Positions 35,834-48,030 are shown, counted from the stretch's first letter. The stretch is 64,000 nucleotides of DNA from Micropterus salmoides (GCF_014851395.1 NW_024044348.1:29035874-29099873), one strand, 5' to 3'. Translations and numbers: made by a program. The notes: generated from the letters alone by a model not told the origin.

Positions 35834-38640
35834 AACACATCTTTGTTTTACTTATCCACAATCCAAACAGGTGTAATCATCACAAGCCTAAGGGGAAACG
35901 GTTTGACAATGTTGTAGGTACACACTATCCAGCTAGCTTAACACATTAGTTTGATACATGTTTTATTCATGCAGTTTCTCTCCTCAGAAGGACACATTAA
36001 ATATTTGTTAACTTATAAAAGCATCACGCAACACTCTGCACCTCAGGACTATTAATTTTCCACACACGCGTCATTGTAAAGCTCCATCTGCTACACCACT
36101 GGTCCTATTAAGGCAAAGAAGGAGGGTTTGAATATTAGAGCGGAACAGTTAAACCTCAAAGATGGAGAAGAACACAAGGGAAAGACTCTATATCCACAAA
36201 TAAATAAGGCAACATTTTGCAGTCACCCTCAAACAACTATTGCAACAGCTGAGCTCCCAGTGATGTTATATATTGGCAAAAATGGCACAACAGTACTACA
36301 AATCAAGACACATGGAATGACTTTGAAAAGTGATTTTTATACTTTGAGCTGGTTGCTCTGTTGGACAAAACAATAAGTATTCCAGTTAAAATCAAATTAA
36401 AACTGTCACTGTTTGTTTACTGTGAAGGACATTTAAACTTTTCCCCTTTTTCCTAAGTTGTGAAATTCTGTTGTCTTTGGGATAACTTTCAATACTTTTA
36501 ACAATTAAAAGCTTAGTCTGCATTTCATTAGTTAATTTTAAATTTTATTCTTTAAATACTCCCAATAAATCATTTTAATAACTAAACACCCAATGTAAGT
36601 ATCCCTAATTTTATTCTATGCATGCAGATAGGCTTATTACAGTACATTATAAATAGAATGTGGTTCTTTTTTGCAGTGATTAATTAGGTTCTATGTTTCT
36701 CCATAGAAACAGTATTGTATTACAGATTCAAACATGTTTAGAGTCCAAACAAATGAACATGAAAGAAACCACATAACAGATGACTGTGGAATTCTATAGT
36801 TTTGTTTGTATATTTTTCCCCCATTCCTGTCACCATTTTACATTTTTTTAATCCAAATATTTCACTGATATAACCATTTTATTGATAAAAGGTTACCATA
36901 TTGTTTAGTATCATATTACTAAATAGTTTTCCTCAATCTTCTATCTTGCTATCTAAATGTGTTTCCCTACTATTACCCTTTGTTTGTGGCCCCTTATTAC
37001 CACATATTAATATTACCCAGATACAACCATTGTTAATGCCAAGTTAATACTCTATATTACTTAATTATTGCCTCTTTATTATCAAACTATTACCCCACTA
37101 TTAACATCTTATTTTAAAATGTTCAATCCAGATTCCAAAAAGTGCAATGCTAAATCGATGGAGGACTCCTTTAAGGAGAAAAATAAGAATTTGTGAATGT
37201 GCTGCTGAATCAATTAATAACAAGCTAAACATACATTTTGCTTTCAAAAAGCATTTAATCACTTATAAACTTGATTTATTTTGTGTGGCTAGTTTGACAT
37301 CTCTGATATGACACATATGATACATATCAGGGATCTTGTTACATGATGTTTTGCTATGTTTACAATCTGTGATTTATGCCGTTATCATTTTCACTGTCAG
37401 TACCAGTCAGGGTCACCAACAGCATTTCAAAACTGTTTCAAATTCTTGGACTTGAACCTGTCTTTTTAAACTCATGTGGTTATGTTGCAGCAAAACAAAT
37501 CTTTAATACAGACTGTCAGCAGCCACTGGTGTTGAGCTCCAGACAGAAACAAACACACAGGACGGTGGAAGTTGCCATCTCACTTGTCATAAGCTCTTTC
37601 CACTATCCCATACCAGCACACATCTCATATATGACTGTTTATTGGCTGCATGATTCCTGTCTCTACTAATTCAAGCATGTATACTATGTGTCAGGGGCAA
37701 AAACAAATATACTGTTCTATTTTTAATTTGGAAATTTAAAATAATAAGTAAAATAAAACAAACTACAAAGTAAGCAACAATAAAACCAACCAAATCAGAA
37801 CTGAAATAATAAGAGGAATAACACTTATTACCAATTCACCATTTATTATCAAGTGGCTTTGTGCAAGTTTTTGTATTTTTCCCTGATCAACTCCCTTGAG
37901 AGCTCACAGGGACAAAGCTATAGAGGCACTTGTAGCCTCCTTGCCACATGCGGTGTTCAGAAAAAGGTCTGCAATCCTCCAAAATAAAACAACTTTCTGC
38001 AAAGTGAAAGCAAGCAAATTGGTGATTAAGTGCTGATTTACAGCATGTAATTGTTAGGAGGGGAGTGAAGTATCAGTTCATATTTTTAGCAGACTTTTGA
38101 TTGCATTGCAGTTGGATTGCAGTTGTTTCGTTAGTACATCCACTAAAATTAGTATAAAGCTCAACAGGAAATGTTTTATAACCAACATTGATAAGCACCT
38201 CCCCAGAGTATTAAATTCCTCTTCCTCTATGCAGGTTCACCTCAGGACACAATCTAGGCCCTGTTATTTAAGTTCTCTTTGTACCCTTGTGATTATATTT
38301 CAAACCTTTAAAATGCCTCTTGTTTTTAGTGGATGAGCCACTGCATTGTGAAGTAATTTAACACTCCAGCTCCTTTCCTCTTGGCATAATTAACATATCC
38401 AGTGTGTCTCTAATTAAGCAATCTGGATATGCCCATTAGTAACATGTAAAAAAAAGAAAAGAAAAAAGAACACTGTTAGAATATTGTCACCCATTTTTAT
38501 TATCAAATTTGATGGGGTATCAATTTCCATCTTCCTGTTAATTGAAAATATGTTTCCAAGATAAAATGCAATATCTTCTATGCCCACAAGACATGATTAT
38601 TTTCGTGATTGAGCATTATCAGAAATACGGATCAAGACGG
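35834..38640. other. AT-rich non-coding sequence
   Basis: No recognisable exon. The open frames at 36128-36376 and 37376-37669 are low in family resemblance and occur in AT-rich DNA. An internal TATTACC-rich block is listed separately. Confidence 0.5.
36965..37105 (+). repeat. Degenerate TATTACC repeat block
   Basis: The motif TATTACC or a near match occurs at least five times in about 140 bases, irregularly spaced. It resembles degenerate fish interspersed or minisatellite sequence; the family is not identified. Confidence 0.5.
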
Positions 38641-39370
38641 GGAAGCTGACTTCAAAAATGTCAGATGATCATCCTGCGTATTGTCAAGACTGAAATGGGG
38701 CACAAAGGATTTCAACAAGCTATTAATGCAATTTCTGGTCCATCGTCCTGCAATGAAGAGTCCACGGCAGACAAAGAATAAAGGCCACTAAACAAACAGG
38801 CAGAGTTTAAAAGGCTGGCTAAGGCTGCCCAGAGACTCATTAAAGCAGCCCGCCTCTCTTCTTAAAAGCAGCTCCACTGGCAGAGTTGCCCATAGAAACT
38901 CCAAACTGACAGAATATTTCATTAAAAGCCTTAAATATTTCATTTGAATACACATCTGCGGATGCATTTCCTCTTTCCTCTCATACATTAGGAATTAGGC
39001 GCTGCAACAATTAAACACACTCATCTGCATATGAAGAGCAGCTCGTAAAATCTAAGCTCAGTGAATGTAATCCTGGCCGGTGTTTTCAACAGGCCTATTT
39101 AAGGGATTTAAGGAATGGATGTTCCGTAAATTCCCAGGCACGGGTGTAGCGCCAAGGCCCATCAGCTGGCTCGTCAACACACCTCACAACACTCATTACA
39201 GCACTGTCTACTCCACACCCTGTCTGATGTCCTGTGGCCGATAGAAACCAACATCGAGCCCTCCCGGCCCGTCTGCCACTGCATCACCATGGCAACTGCT
39301 CTCTTGCTCACAAACCCTCAGATATTTTTTCTCCACAGCTACATTTCCTGAAAGCTGGTTCTAAGCATGA
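38640..39370. other. Candidate conserved non-coding block
   Basis: This stretch has a more balanced base composition, lacks repeat signatures, and carries clustered motif-like words such as CATCTGCATATGA (near 39023, octamer/POU-like) and runs of ATTAAA/TTAAAT. There is no open frame of note. Calling it conserved is a guess from texture only; an alignment with other fish is needed. Confidence 0.25.
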
Positions 39371-39823
39371 CAGCTAGCCATCCAACTGGTGTTAAAGCAC
39401 TTCAAGGTGAAGTTGTGGCACAGTGCCACGTCTTGTTTTTTTTCCTCTCAAAAGAAGCGGGAAGGCAGACGAAAATAAATCAGGACAGCTGTGTTATAAT
39501 CATTTTAGAACTGAACTCATTAGTGAATTACCATAATTCACTGAAGCTAGTCTTCTGAGATGTGCTAACCATTATTGTAACTGTTTTTTGTAGCTGCTGC
39601 TTATTCATGAGATATGCCAACTGCCTTAGCACTCAACCTCAGCATCCTAGATTGTTGTTACAATAAGAATAAAGGCTTTGAGTGAAACTAATCAGATTAT
39701 ATTGTTGTTGTTTTAAATCATGAAAACATTTTAGTGATCTCAATTTGTTATGTCTTATTATTCCACCTCCAACTTCCTACCAATGAACTGATCTTTCATA
39801 TTCTAACAATATAAAATCATCTA
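39371..39823. other. Non-coding spacer
   Basis: No gene or element recognised. Confidence 0.5.
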
Positions 39824-39885
39824 CAGTGCTTGAAGTGGGGATTGAAGCTACTGGTACTCTTTTCTTCCCTCTCAACCCGTTCCCA
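39824..39885 (+). mobile_element. hAT terminal fragment related to element A
   Basis: Begins CAGTGCTTGAAGTGG, the same terminus as the right end of element A read on the other strand. It stays similar for about 50 bases (..CTACTGGTACTC) and then gives way to other sequence, so only an end survives. Confidence 0.6.
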
Positions 39886-39886
39886 T

Positions 39887-40140
39887 CCCAGGGCGTCACA
39901 TACGGACGCTTAGTCAATACCCTTTGGCATTGCTTTTTAATGCCCTGGGTAGGCTCCCCTTTAGAGATGGTTTTGCATGTATAGAGCTCCGCGTCAAGTT
40001 AGCAATAATAAATATGCAACGTCCGGCTAGACTTTCAAATATTTACATATTGGCATGCGATCGCAAGCCAATATGAATAGAAAGTCACTCTGGTATTTCC
40101 TTCTGAATAGCCTGCAACCAATTCACGTCTAAGTCTCTAA
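39887..40140. repeat. Unclassified interspersed repeat
   Basis: Contains CCCAGGGCGTCACATACGGA and, about 40 bases later, the inverted ATGCCCTGGG, giving a small stem. The wording resembles a repeated family in fish genomes, but I cannot name it and no target duplication was found. Confidence 0.35.
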
Positions 40141-40184
40141 AGTGCATGATAATGTAACGTGGGTGTTCGATGTGTGGCGGTTGG

Positions 40185-41195
40185 CAGGGTTGGATTGGTA
40201 ATCTGGCATACCGGTGCCGACGCACCTTTGGGGCCGGTGTAAGGTCAATTATTTATTTGTATAACAGTTTTTAAAAAACGGACCAACGACCAGCCCATAA
40301 AGCACGGATATCTCTTATATCATATTATATCTCAAATTGTCAGAGAACACAGATATGTGGGAGAGATTTTTAAGCTATTAAGGTGCAGGCGTTTATAACT
40401 GAATTAAAATGAATTCATTTATCATTGAGGTGAAAAGGTGCAACGTGCACATTTAAAGACTTTAGGTTACTTCAGTCATGCCTGCATGTGTGTTGACTCA
40501 GCAGCGATGAAATAAAATAAAAAACAGGAGAAACATATTTGACAGCAATACAGAATGCCTGAGAGCCTTACAGCACTATATTACACTCTATTTTTATTTT
40601 TTGAATTGTCACCTGAATTATGTGTCTATAAATAAATACATCTCCTCAATGAATTGGTGCAGAAAAATTCACCAGAATGCAGGAAATGAAGTGTTTAAAG
40701 CCCAGTTTTTTTCAGGGGGAGGACCCCCAGACCCCCCTCTTAAATATATATATATATTTTTTTATCAGTAGTAAATAAAAAATCTGAATAAATGTATTTA
40801 TAGGGCATATGATTTTTAATAATTAAAATGTAGCTCAATGATTTATAGGGTTCACTTTGACAAATGGCATAACAATGTAGCAGTTTTTGAGGGTTGATAC
40901 GTATTGATACTGTCTCCAGAATGCAGGAAATTAAGTGTTTAATGTTTAAAATCTTCTATTTCGTCAATAAATTGTTTTTCCCAAATACTAAGCCTATTAA
41001 AATATGTTGTTGTCTTGTTGTCATGGCCCCACTATTTGTGCAGTGTCAACTCTCATTGGCTAAGAGTTTTGTCAAACCCCTAATCTAAGCCCTTAAAAGC
41101 AAGGATAGTGTATTAGTGAGGGGTGCCCGACCGATTCTGGTGGGCCGCCTGGACCAAAAATGCCAGGGCTGATTTTTTGTCCCAGTCCAGCCCTG
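40185..41195 (+). mobile_element. hAT-type non-autonomous transposon B, 1011 bp
   Basis: The left end CAGGGTTGGATTGG and the reverse complement of the right end, CAGGGCTGGACTGG, are inverted repeats. The flanks GCGGTTGG (40177-40184) and GCAGTTGG (41196-41203) form an 8-bp target duplication with one mismatch. The interior shares blocks with elements A and C although the termini differ from A. A short internal duplication of CCAGAATGCAGGAAATTAAG-like sequence occurs near 40672 and 40917. There is a TA-rich run at 40745-40757 and no transposase. Confidence 0.82.
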
Positions 41196-41203
41196 GCAGT
41201 TGG

Positions 41204-42049
41204 AACGCTCTTCATGAGAAGAAACAACAGGATGGAGACGGATAACTTTCTTACGCAGCACTTTACTCTTCTCCACACTTCATCAGCTTCATAACAACAA
41301 CAGCACTTCCTTATTCAGCCTCTCATGTGACTGAACTAACCAATCAGAAGCTAGCAGAAGTTAGACTGAAATAAATGCAAGGAAAACAGAGGGAGATTCA
41401 GCTTAATATTATTGCTGATTTACAGATTAAAATTTAACGATTTAAACATGTAAACAGCGTGTCTTACAACTGAGTAAACACTGTCAATATATTTTTAGTA
41501 AATTACCTCAAATATATGAACTGACTTAACTTCTAACTCTTACAATAATATAGTGTTGTGGGCTAAACTCACCTATTTCCTCACTGCTAAATCCAATTGT
41601 GAAGTTTAATATAATTTTCCACTGCATAATACACAGCAGACGTGTGTGTGTGAGTGTAATGTTGCATCCTTGCATAGTGAAGCGATGGGGTTCCTTAAAA
41701 ATAAACACTTTTTCAGAGAGTTTCTCTCATAAATGTATGACTTGGCTACAATGTGAGAGAATACAGCCTATTGAAGTTTTGAACTTTTAGATTTGTAATT
41801 ATTAGTTTCTCATGAATCTTCCACATTAATCTTGGAAATTCTTCCCCCTCTCCCCTCACTCCAATTCTTTTATTGCAATGGACATAATGTGCAGTTGTAC
41901 CTTTACATCTTAATGATATTATGATATAGGTATAATGATATTTAAAAGGAGAGTCCATAAAATACATAATAGAGAATTAGCCTATAATAACAACACTGTG
42001 AATATTATAACAGATTTACTGAATGCAATGCCAACAATCCTCCCTGGCT
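41204..42049. other. AT-rich non-coding sequence
   Basis: No exon or element end recognised. The minus-strand open frames around 41085-41278 overlap the right end of hAT element B and are not genes. Confidence 0.5.
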
Positions 42050-42650
42050 TTCTCGGCCGCCACGGTGTGAGATTTGGCCGTTAATGTGTCTTTAAAGTCC
42101 TCATATCACACAATCAACGTGCATTCTTCTGGGGAAAATACAGAGCATGTTCCATTGCAAAACTCCTTCTCCTCTTCTTCCTCTCCCTACTCCTCCTCTT
42201 CTTCATCCTCTGCCTACTCCAACTCCTACTGTCCCTCTCCCATCACCTCTTCCTCCTCTCCCTACTGCTGCTCCTCCTCCTCCTTGTCTCAGATATGCTC
42301 TACCTCTTCCATCAAGTCTCTCTGGATCCATTGTTCCAAAACTGAATGAAATTACTCTGGCCCTTTTATCTATCTATTGAAACTTCTGATTGGTGTGTTA
42401 TCAATTATGACTCTTTGTGTTTCCACCTGGGTAGTTGTGTGCTACTTGAGCTGAAGCTGTGCTGACTTGACAATACTGAATGTTAGTGCTTTCTAAATGA
42501 CCACATGGTGTAGGCAATGAGAAATGATTTGTGTGAAGAGTTTAGGGAAATGGGTGTGCTTTTTGAAAAATTGAGTTATGGTTTTGAAATGTTGGATCAA
42601 AAGCCTGTTATAGTGTTTAAGCAACTGAGACACACACGTGAGTTGTCTTC
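42050..42650 (-). mobile_element. 5' fragment of an IS630/Tc1-like transposon
   Basis: Read on the minus strand, about 320 bases of A-rich leader (42650 down to 42332) lead to ...TTTTGGAACAATGGATCC and an Arg/Gly-rich coding start. The same arrangement, ...GTTTTGAACAATGGATGCC followed by Arg/Gly codons, occurs at 47980-48250. That copy retains a recognisable helix-turn-helix segment, which identifies the family. The fragment is truncated after the Arg/Gly tract and its ends were not resolved. Confidence 0.6.
42203..42331 (-). pseudogene. Arg/Gly-rich transposase N terminus, broken
   Basis: The minus-strand ATG at 42331 opens 42 codons beginning MDPERLDGRGRAYLRQGG, dominated by Gly and Arg, then hits TGA at 42203-42205. 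Arg/Gly-type codons continue after the stop to about 42165, so the reading was once longer. It is the same family as 48031-48249. On the opposite strand these GGA/AGA codons read as a polypyrimidine tract and a Ser-rich frame (42074-42349), which is a shadow. Confidence 0.6.
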
Positions 42651-43070
42651 GCAACAACAAATTATTACTGTCTGTAAAGTTATTTGTTAAAATGATAAAA
42701 TAATAATATCTGAAAACTGTTTCAGTCGCCCCAGCTTTCCCCTATATCTAAGGAATGTTACAATCAAGGGCAACTGGACTTGGAGACCTGAATGACTGAG
42801 AACCTTCACAGAAGTAAGTATAATTTTTTCTCATAAGTAGCCTTCGTAAGACTATACGAAGGACAACCAACATGTCATGTCAGCCAGCTGCTTGAATCGT
42901 CACCTACGTAAAACCAGGGTGCAACAATTTTAGGGATTGTAGGGAGCTAAGCTGCTAACAGGAGCTAACGTAGCTCCATTGACTTCTATGTTAAGTAGCT
43001 AGCGGTCTAGGGAGCTGATGGAGATGTTCATATATGTGGCGTTCTATGGTAAAAATTTTGAAGGGGGAAT
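42651..43070. other. Non-coding sequence
   Basis: Contains a GGAGCTAACGTAGCTCC palindromic patch near 42960-42977 and no coding signal. Confidence 0.45.
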
Positions 43071-43079
43071 CATTGGATT

Positions 43080-43437
43080 TGGGCGGCACGGTGGTTCGGT
43101 GGGTAGCGCTGTGGCCTCACAGCAAGAAGGTCGCGGGTTCAAACCCCGGTTGCCCTGGCCTTTCTGTGTGGAGTTTGCATATTCTCCCCGTGTCTGCGTT
43201 GGTTCTCTCCGGGTGCTCCGCCTTCCTCCCACCGTCCAAAGACATGCGGCCTAGGTTAATTGGTGACCCTAAATTGTCCTTATGTGTAAGTGTGACTGGT
43301 TGTTTGTCTATGTGTGGTCCTGAGATGGATTGGCGACCAGTCCAGGGTGTACCCCGCCTTTCGTCCGATGTCAGCTGGGATTGGCTCCAGCCCCCACGAC
43401 CCTGTATGCAGGATATGCAATTAACGATTACGCTGTA
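43080..43437 (+). mobile_element. V-SINE (tRNA-derived SINE), 358 bp
   Basis: The head has a tRNA-like layout: an A-box-like GGTTCGGTGGGTAGC near 43091 and a B box GGTTCAAACCC near 43137, both marks of internal RNA polymerase III promoters. The body GTGTGGAGTTTGCATATTCT, CCGGGTGCTCCG and AAAGACATGCGGC, and the downstream block ATTGGCGACCAGTCCAGGGT, match the conserved parts of fish V-SINEs such as zebrafish DANA. CATTGGATT at 43071-43079 and 43438-43446 is a 9-bp target duplication. Open frames here (43018-43525) are not genes. Confidence 0.92.
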
Positions 43438-43446
43438 CATTGGATT

Positions 43447-43684
43447 ACATGCAGGTCGGGGTCATCACTATTTAATCCTGCATGCCACACAACATGTATG
43501 TGTAGATGAAAAGCCAAGTCAATAATCATGCTGAGATCAGTGTGATCAGGAACCTTATGACATGATAGCCCACCTAACCATGTACTGGGGAGTCTTCCGC
43601 CCAGAATCTATGTGTCAAAATCAGAGACTGTATTACTTTTAATTCTAGAGAATGTATGGAATATTATAGGTTAGTTCATATAAG
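43447..43684. other. Non-coding spacer
   Basis: Short stretch between the V-SINE and element C. Nothing recognised. Confidence 0.5.
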
Positions 43685-44629
43685 CAAGAGCGTAGGTTTC
43701 CTTTAGAAATGGAGGAGCCACTTATTTAGACAGAGCATTAAACACTTAATTTCCTGTGTTCTGGTGAAATTTTCTGCCCCAATTCCTGCCTTTTCTGTAT
43801 AAATTTATGGTATAAATGTTTTTATCTAGGCTATGTTAACAGAAACACAAAACTCAGGCATCAGTTAACAATTTAAAATATAAAATATACCAGAATATAA
43901 TTCAGTAGGTGAATGGCTTTCAAGCATTCTGTATTTCTTTTTCTTTCATGATTTAGTCCTCCCTCCCCTTTGTGTCTTTGTTTGGGGAAGTTCCTCTTTA
44001 AATGTGGCACCTTTCACCTCAAGGATAAATTCATTCATTTGAATTCTGTTAGACACTCCTGGAATGAATGTTCAAAACGTTTTGCATCTATCCCGCATAT
44101 CTGTGTAATCTGACATCTCCAGAAAGATTTTTATGAGAATAATGTCATAATTTAATCACAATTCATAATATTTTTCAAAATCTCCCTGCCCTATAATCTG
44201 CTGTTCATTACTTGCTCTGCTGATATGATCGATCATATCATACAATCCCAGACAGACACAGAACCCTGTATAGATGAGACCTGTAAAAAACAAAACTGAC
44301 TGAAAACACTTCACCACAAAGAAGAAAAGAAGCACCAGAGCAAGGCTGTGCTTAAGATTATACATTTTTATATTGCAAAACAGACAGTACGAGCACAGCC
44401 ACAGAAGTACAGCCAGCATCAGTCTTAACAGATTTCCTCTAGTCTTCTATTTCCCAGAAATCCTCTAGAAGAGGATATCCTTCTCTTTCAAAGCCCTTTC
44501 TGACAGGACAGCACAAATATTAATTAACTAACACATTCCATACACTTCAATCAAAAATAAATCAATAATTTACATGGGGGATGAGGGGGCCTGTGCCCTA
44601 GTAGAGCTTTATGTCAAGCAACGCCCCTG
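43685..44629 (-). mobile_element. hAT-like non-autonomous element C, about 945 bp, inverted relative of A and B
   Basis: On the minus strand it shares GGGGCAGAAAATTTCACC and GGAAATTAAGTGTTTAATGC with A and B. It also shares a second block with B (about 44000-44110 against 40330-40460), including TTGAGGTGAAAGGTG. Likely ends are CAAGAGCGTAGG at 43685 and ACGCCCCTG at 44629, but no matching 8-bp duplication was found, so the limits are approximate. The minus-strand open frame 44156-44419 is not recognised. Confidence 0.6.
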
Positions 44630-46499
44630 CTCCTATAGTCATCATTCCACAATGCCACTGCTAATAAAGACAACCATAGAACACAAACCATCACCACTAA
44701 ACCAGACCCCTATAGCAAGATGACATTATACTGAAATGAACACATAAATGTGTTTTATTGACAGTTATGTTTAGAATGTTTACTATGCATGTCCCATTAT
44801 AAGTAAATGGCCATTTTATTCTCAAAAAAGGGATATAAGATGCAGTTGGCACAACCCTAATTGGTTTAGTTTGTCTGGAATTCTGAAATTCTATAGCCAA
44901 TAACTGTGTGCTAAGTTGGATTGATACCCCATGAGGTAGGCTTGCAACATGCTGATTTAATGTTAATGTAGCACTCAGTAAAAAGCCCCAAGTCAAAATG
45001 ATATGCACTCATTGAATTGTACACACACAAACACACACACTGAATGATGAGAACTTCTATCCAGGTGCCAGATAATTTTATGACACTGTAAACACAGAAA
45101 AAGGAAAATCTTGAAAGAATAACGGCTTTCTTGTTTGCTGCTAACCCTGATCTGTCTAATACTCAGACTGGGCTAATGTTGGTTCTGTCAGAACTAAAAC
45201 ACGTTCACATTTGAAGGGCACATTCAATTTACAGTTTAAATGTAATGAATATATTGGGTAACACTATCTGGAAGAAGTGAAGCATAGGCTATTTGTCAAT
45301 CCTCCTCTAGGGTGGGATCCTAATGATCCCAAATTTTGGCATCAAGTTGATCCAGATCACTGCCTTACATTTTAAAATACCCAAATTCAGCATTTTATCC
45401 AAATTAAAGGTAGGATTGGATTACAAACTCTGAATCCATATCTTCAGGATCAGAAATCTTTGACTCTGCTTTGAAATACCCAGATTTTAGATCAGATCAG
45501 AATTGAATCCAATCCAACCAATATAACCCTGTAAAATCATTTTGAAATACCAGCCCCTGGGCATAATACCTACAACAACCAGCATGCCAAGCAGGTTTTG
45601 GTGAAAAACAATGCAATGAAAAATAGAAAGATATCTGTACTGTGGAATTTAAGCTCCTTTGTAAAACAAGTTCTAATATTTAAAATGCTCAAAATGTTGC
45701 AAATAACGCATCATTCTAGTTTTCACTGCAATCATCTAAACATACTCTTCTAAAATTAGACTTGATGAAAGTATTACATTTGCTATTGTTCCTATTGTGT
45801 TTTCTTGCTATTGCATCTCAGGTCAATTACACAAGTTAAGCAGCATCATCACTGAAGCTTCAAAGGTCAGCAGATGATTACTGAGTTGTCCTCGCTCACC
45901 ATGGTAACTAAATTAATGGAAAAACAGCCCATATACTGTGGCAGTGGCCTGGTTCTGTATTTGCCATACATTTATTTTTACTGTCTTGTTTAATAATTAG
46001 TTTAAAACTAACAGTTTAAGTGCTGCTTAATTTTGGTGCGATTTGTCTCTGTACACCCCATAATGAGGTATGTGCCCCACTATAATTTTATCATGTTAAC
46101 ATTTCATTATATACATACTGAATATTATCATCACTTTCTTGTCCATATCTAGATCCTTTACTACTCATCTACTGTATCTCACTCCCTCAATTTATTCATT
46201 ATGTCTTGTCACAGTGTTGCTATATTTGGCACTCACTGTTCAAGCTGCACATAACAATTAGACTGACATGATGACAATCTTTGAACTTGCAACTTAACTT
46301 AGCTGCTGACACCTCAGTCCTTGTCACCTTTAATATTAAAATAACCAACAATGACAAGTCTGTTTATAGCAAACACAGCATTGTTTCAGCAGCATTAGCC
46401 ATTTACACAAACAGTGCTGTGGATCCAACAGTCAGCTTTGGTTTCTGTTACAGTTTTTACAACTGCTTGCACACAAAATCATGTCACATGATTTTTTGA
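44630..46499. other. Non-coding sequence with a small internal repeat
   Basis: Three near copies of TTTGAAATACC lie at about 45372, 45469 and 45540. An inverted pair (GGATTGGATTAC near 45414 and GAATCCAATCC near 45508) suggests a degraded palindromic repeat at about 45255-45560. Otherwise no gene is seen. Confidence 0.45.
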
Positions 46500-46732
46500 A
46501 ACCTCTCATTTAAAGAGGACAACTACACCTCAAATCTCCAAAACCATAAGCTATTTCTCAGCCTTTCACTCAATTTTCAATTGCATAAAACACTTTTTTC
46601 GAAACACTACACACAATTCTCTACCTAAGACATAAATCTAACAGGAAGTGACTTGCTTTCCTTTTCCAAACACAACCAATCAAAATGCTACACTTCTTCA
46701 CCAGGCGCCACACACACTCTTGCAAACACTAA

Positions 46733-47906
46733 GGGCCTGATTTACTAAAGGTCTGCGCGAGTAAAAACGTGTGCAAACTTGATATCACCAGCAAATTAGC
46801 ACGTAAGCTGATCTGAATGGTGTGCACGCAGAGTGACGTCTTTCAAAAGCGCAAGATAGCACGTTGTTCATTAAGTACTTTTGCCTTAATGAATATGCAA
46901 TTTGGGGTGTAACATTTATTTACTACACGCAACGTGATCTACCAAGCCTAAAGCCTCTGTATTTAATATGTTTGAAAGGAAGGTGCAAACTGCCAAGTGT
47001 TGCGCAGAGGTGGCTTCTGTTAATGTTGCCAGAAGGAAACACAGCCATAATGAAAGAAAACGTAGAGAAATGAACAATATTAGATAATAGTATTCTATAT
47101 CCAATATATAGAAATACAATTATTTTATTTATTCAATGAACTATATGAATAGATTTTTTTTGTTTTTTCCTTTAGCTTTGGCAATACTGTTGTATCAACA
47201 TTCATGCCAACAAAGCAAATTTCGTTTCGACCTGATTTCTTTTCTCCGTGAGATGGAAGAGTTTAGAAAGTTGCGTGGCGCTGCAGAGAGCCCCCAGCTG
47301 CAGTAGTGCACGGATCACGCGTAAAATTCATCCAGCCAGAGGGAACGATCACCAACTGCTCACGGCGGGCCTGCCCTAATAGCGACACAACCCATTGTAG
47401 GTATCGGAGAGGGTGTGTACACGGCCAGGGACAGGAGATCGCGGAGCGACCAGGCAGGTGGACGGTCGGTGATTGTTCACTCTGGATGAAGCACGATCTG
47501 CTGGCATTTCCTCGCGCCTGGATCATTCCAGCATTCCATACTGTAACTGTTTCTGCTGGGGTTTCCCAAAGCAGCTTTTCTGGGTGTGCTGTCCCAAGTA
47601 CTTCTCAATCTCAGGCAGGATGGGCAGGTACATATGATTTGAAGATACTTGGGACGCACTAAACGAAACAAACCACGTTTTTTACGCTGTGTCTGCTTTC
47701 CGTCCCGACTCCCCATGGCGGAAGCCATTAAAACATGCAAAATCCTTATTTAAATACTCCCACCTCCATTGTGTTTGCTCCTGGTGTCATCTACGCAATA
47801 ATTCTTAGTAAATCACCCATAACAGGTGCTAAAATTGCAAGTGCAATATTGTAGAATGCACACGCAATTTAGTACTCTTTATTCGGGATGTTAGTAAATC
47901 GGGCCC
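46733..47906. mobile_element. PIF/Harbinger-type non-autonomous element, 1174 bp
   Basis: The left end GGGCCTGATTTACTAA and the reverse complement of the right end, GGGCCCGATTTACTAA, are inverted repeats with one mismatch in 16. TAA flanks both sides (46730-46732 and 47907-47909), the usual Harbinger target duplication. The middle (about 47235-47420) is shared with the element at the window end. Open frames on both strands near 47263-47740 are not recognisable as the Harbinger nuclease or its Myb-like partner. Confidence 0.85.
47235..47420 (+). repeat. Interior segment shared with 63755-63955 (inverted)
   Basis: Reverse-complement similarity to 63755-63955 includes GAAAGTTGCGTGGCGCT and CATCCAGCCAGAGGGAACGA. 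In one frame both copies read a short shared peptide (VIVPSGWMN), but neither gives a recognisable protein. It marks both elements as relatives. Confidence 0.75.
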
Positions 47907-48030
47907 TAACTGCTTAACTGATAACTAACTACTAACTAATCACTGCTTCAGTACAAGTCTAGGAATAAGTCAAAGGTCAGATTACCTGTTTTGAACAATG
48001 GATGCCAACAATAGATAGAAAGCAAGGTGA

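Noticed and set aside
42074..42349. A Ser-rich host protein
   Set aside because: It is antisense to an Arg/Gly-rich transposase N terminus with a matching family member at 48031-48249.
43085..43155. A tRNA gene
   Set aside because: A- and B-box-like motifs are present, but the sequence continues into the V-SINE core and has no full cloverleaf; it is the tRNA-derived SINE head.
43018..43525. A 163-codon open frame and its neighbours
   Set aside because: It is the body of a V-SINE read in arbitrary frames on both strands.
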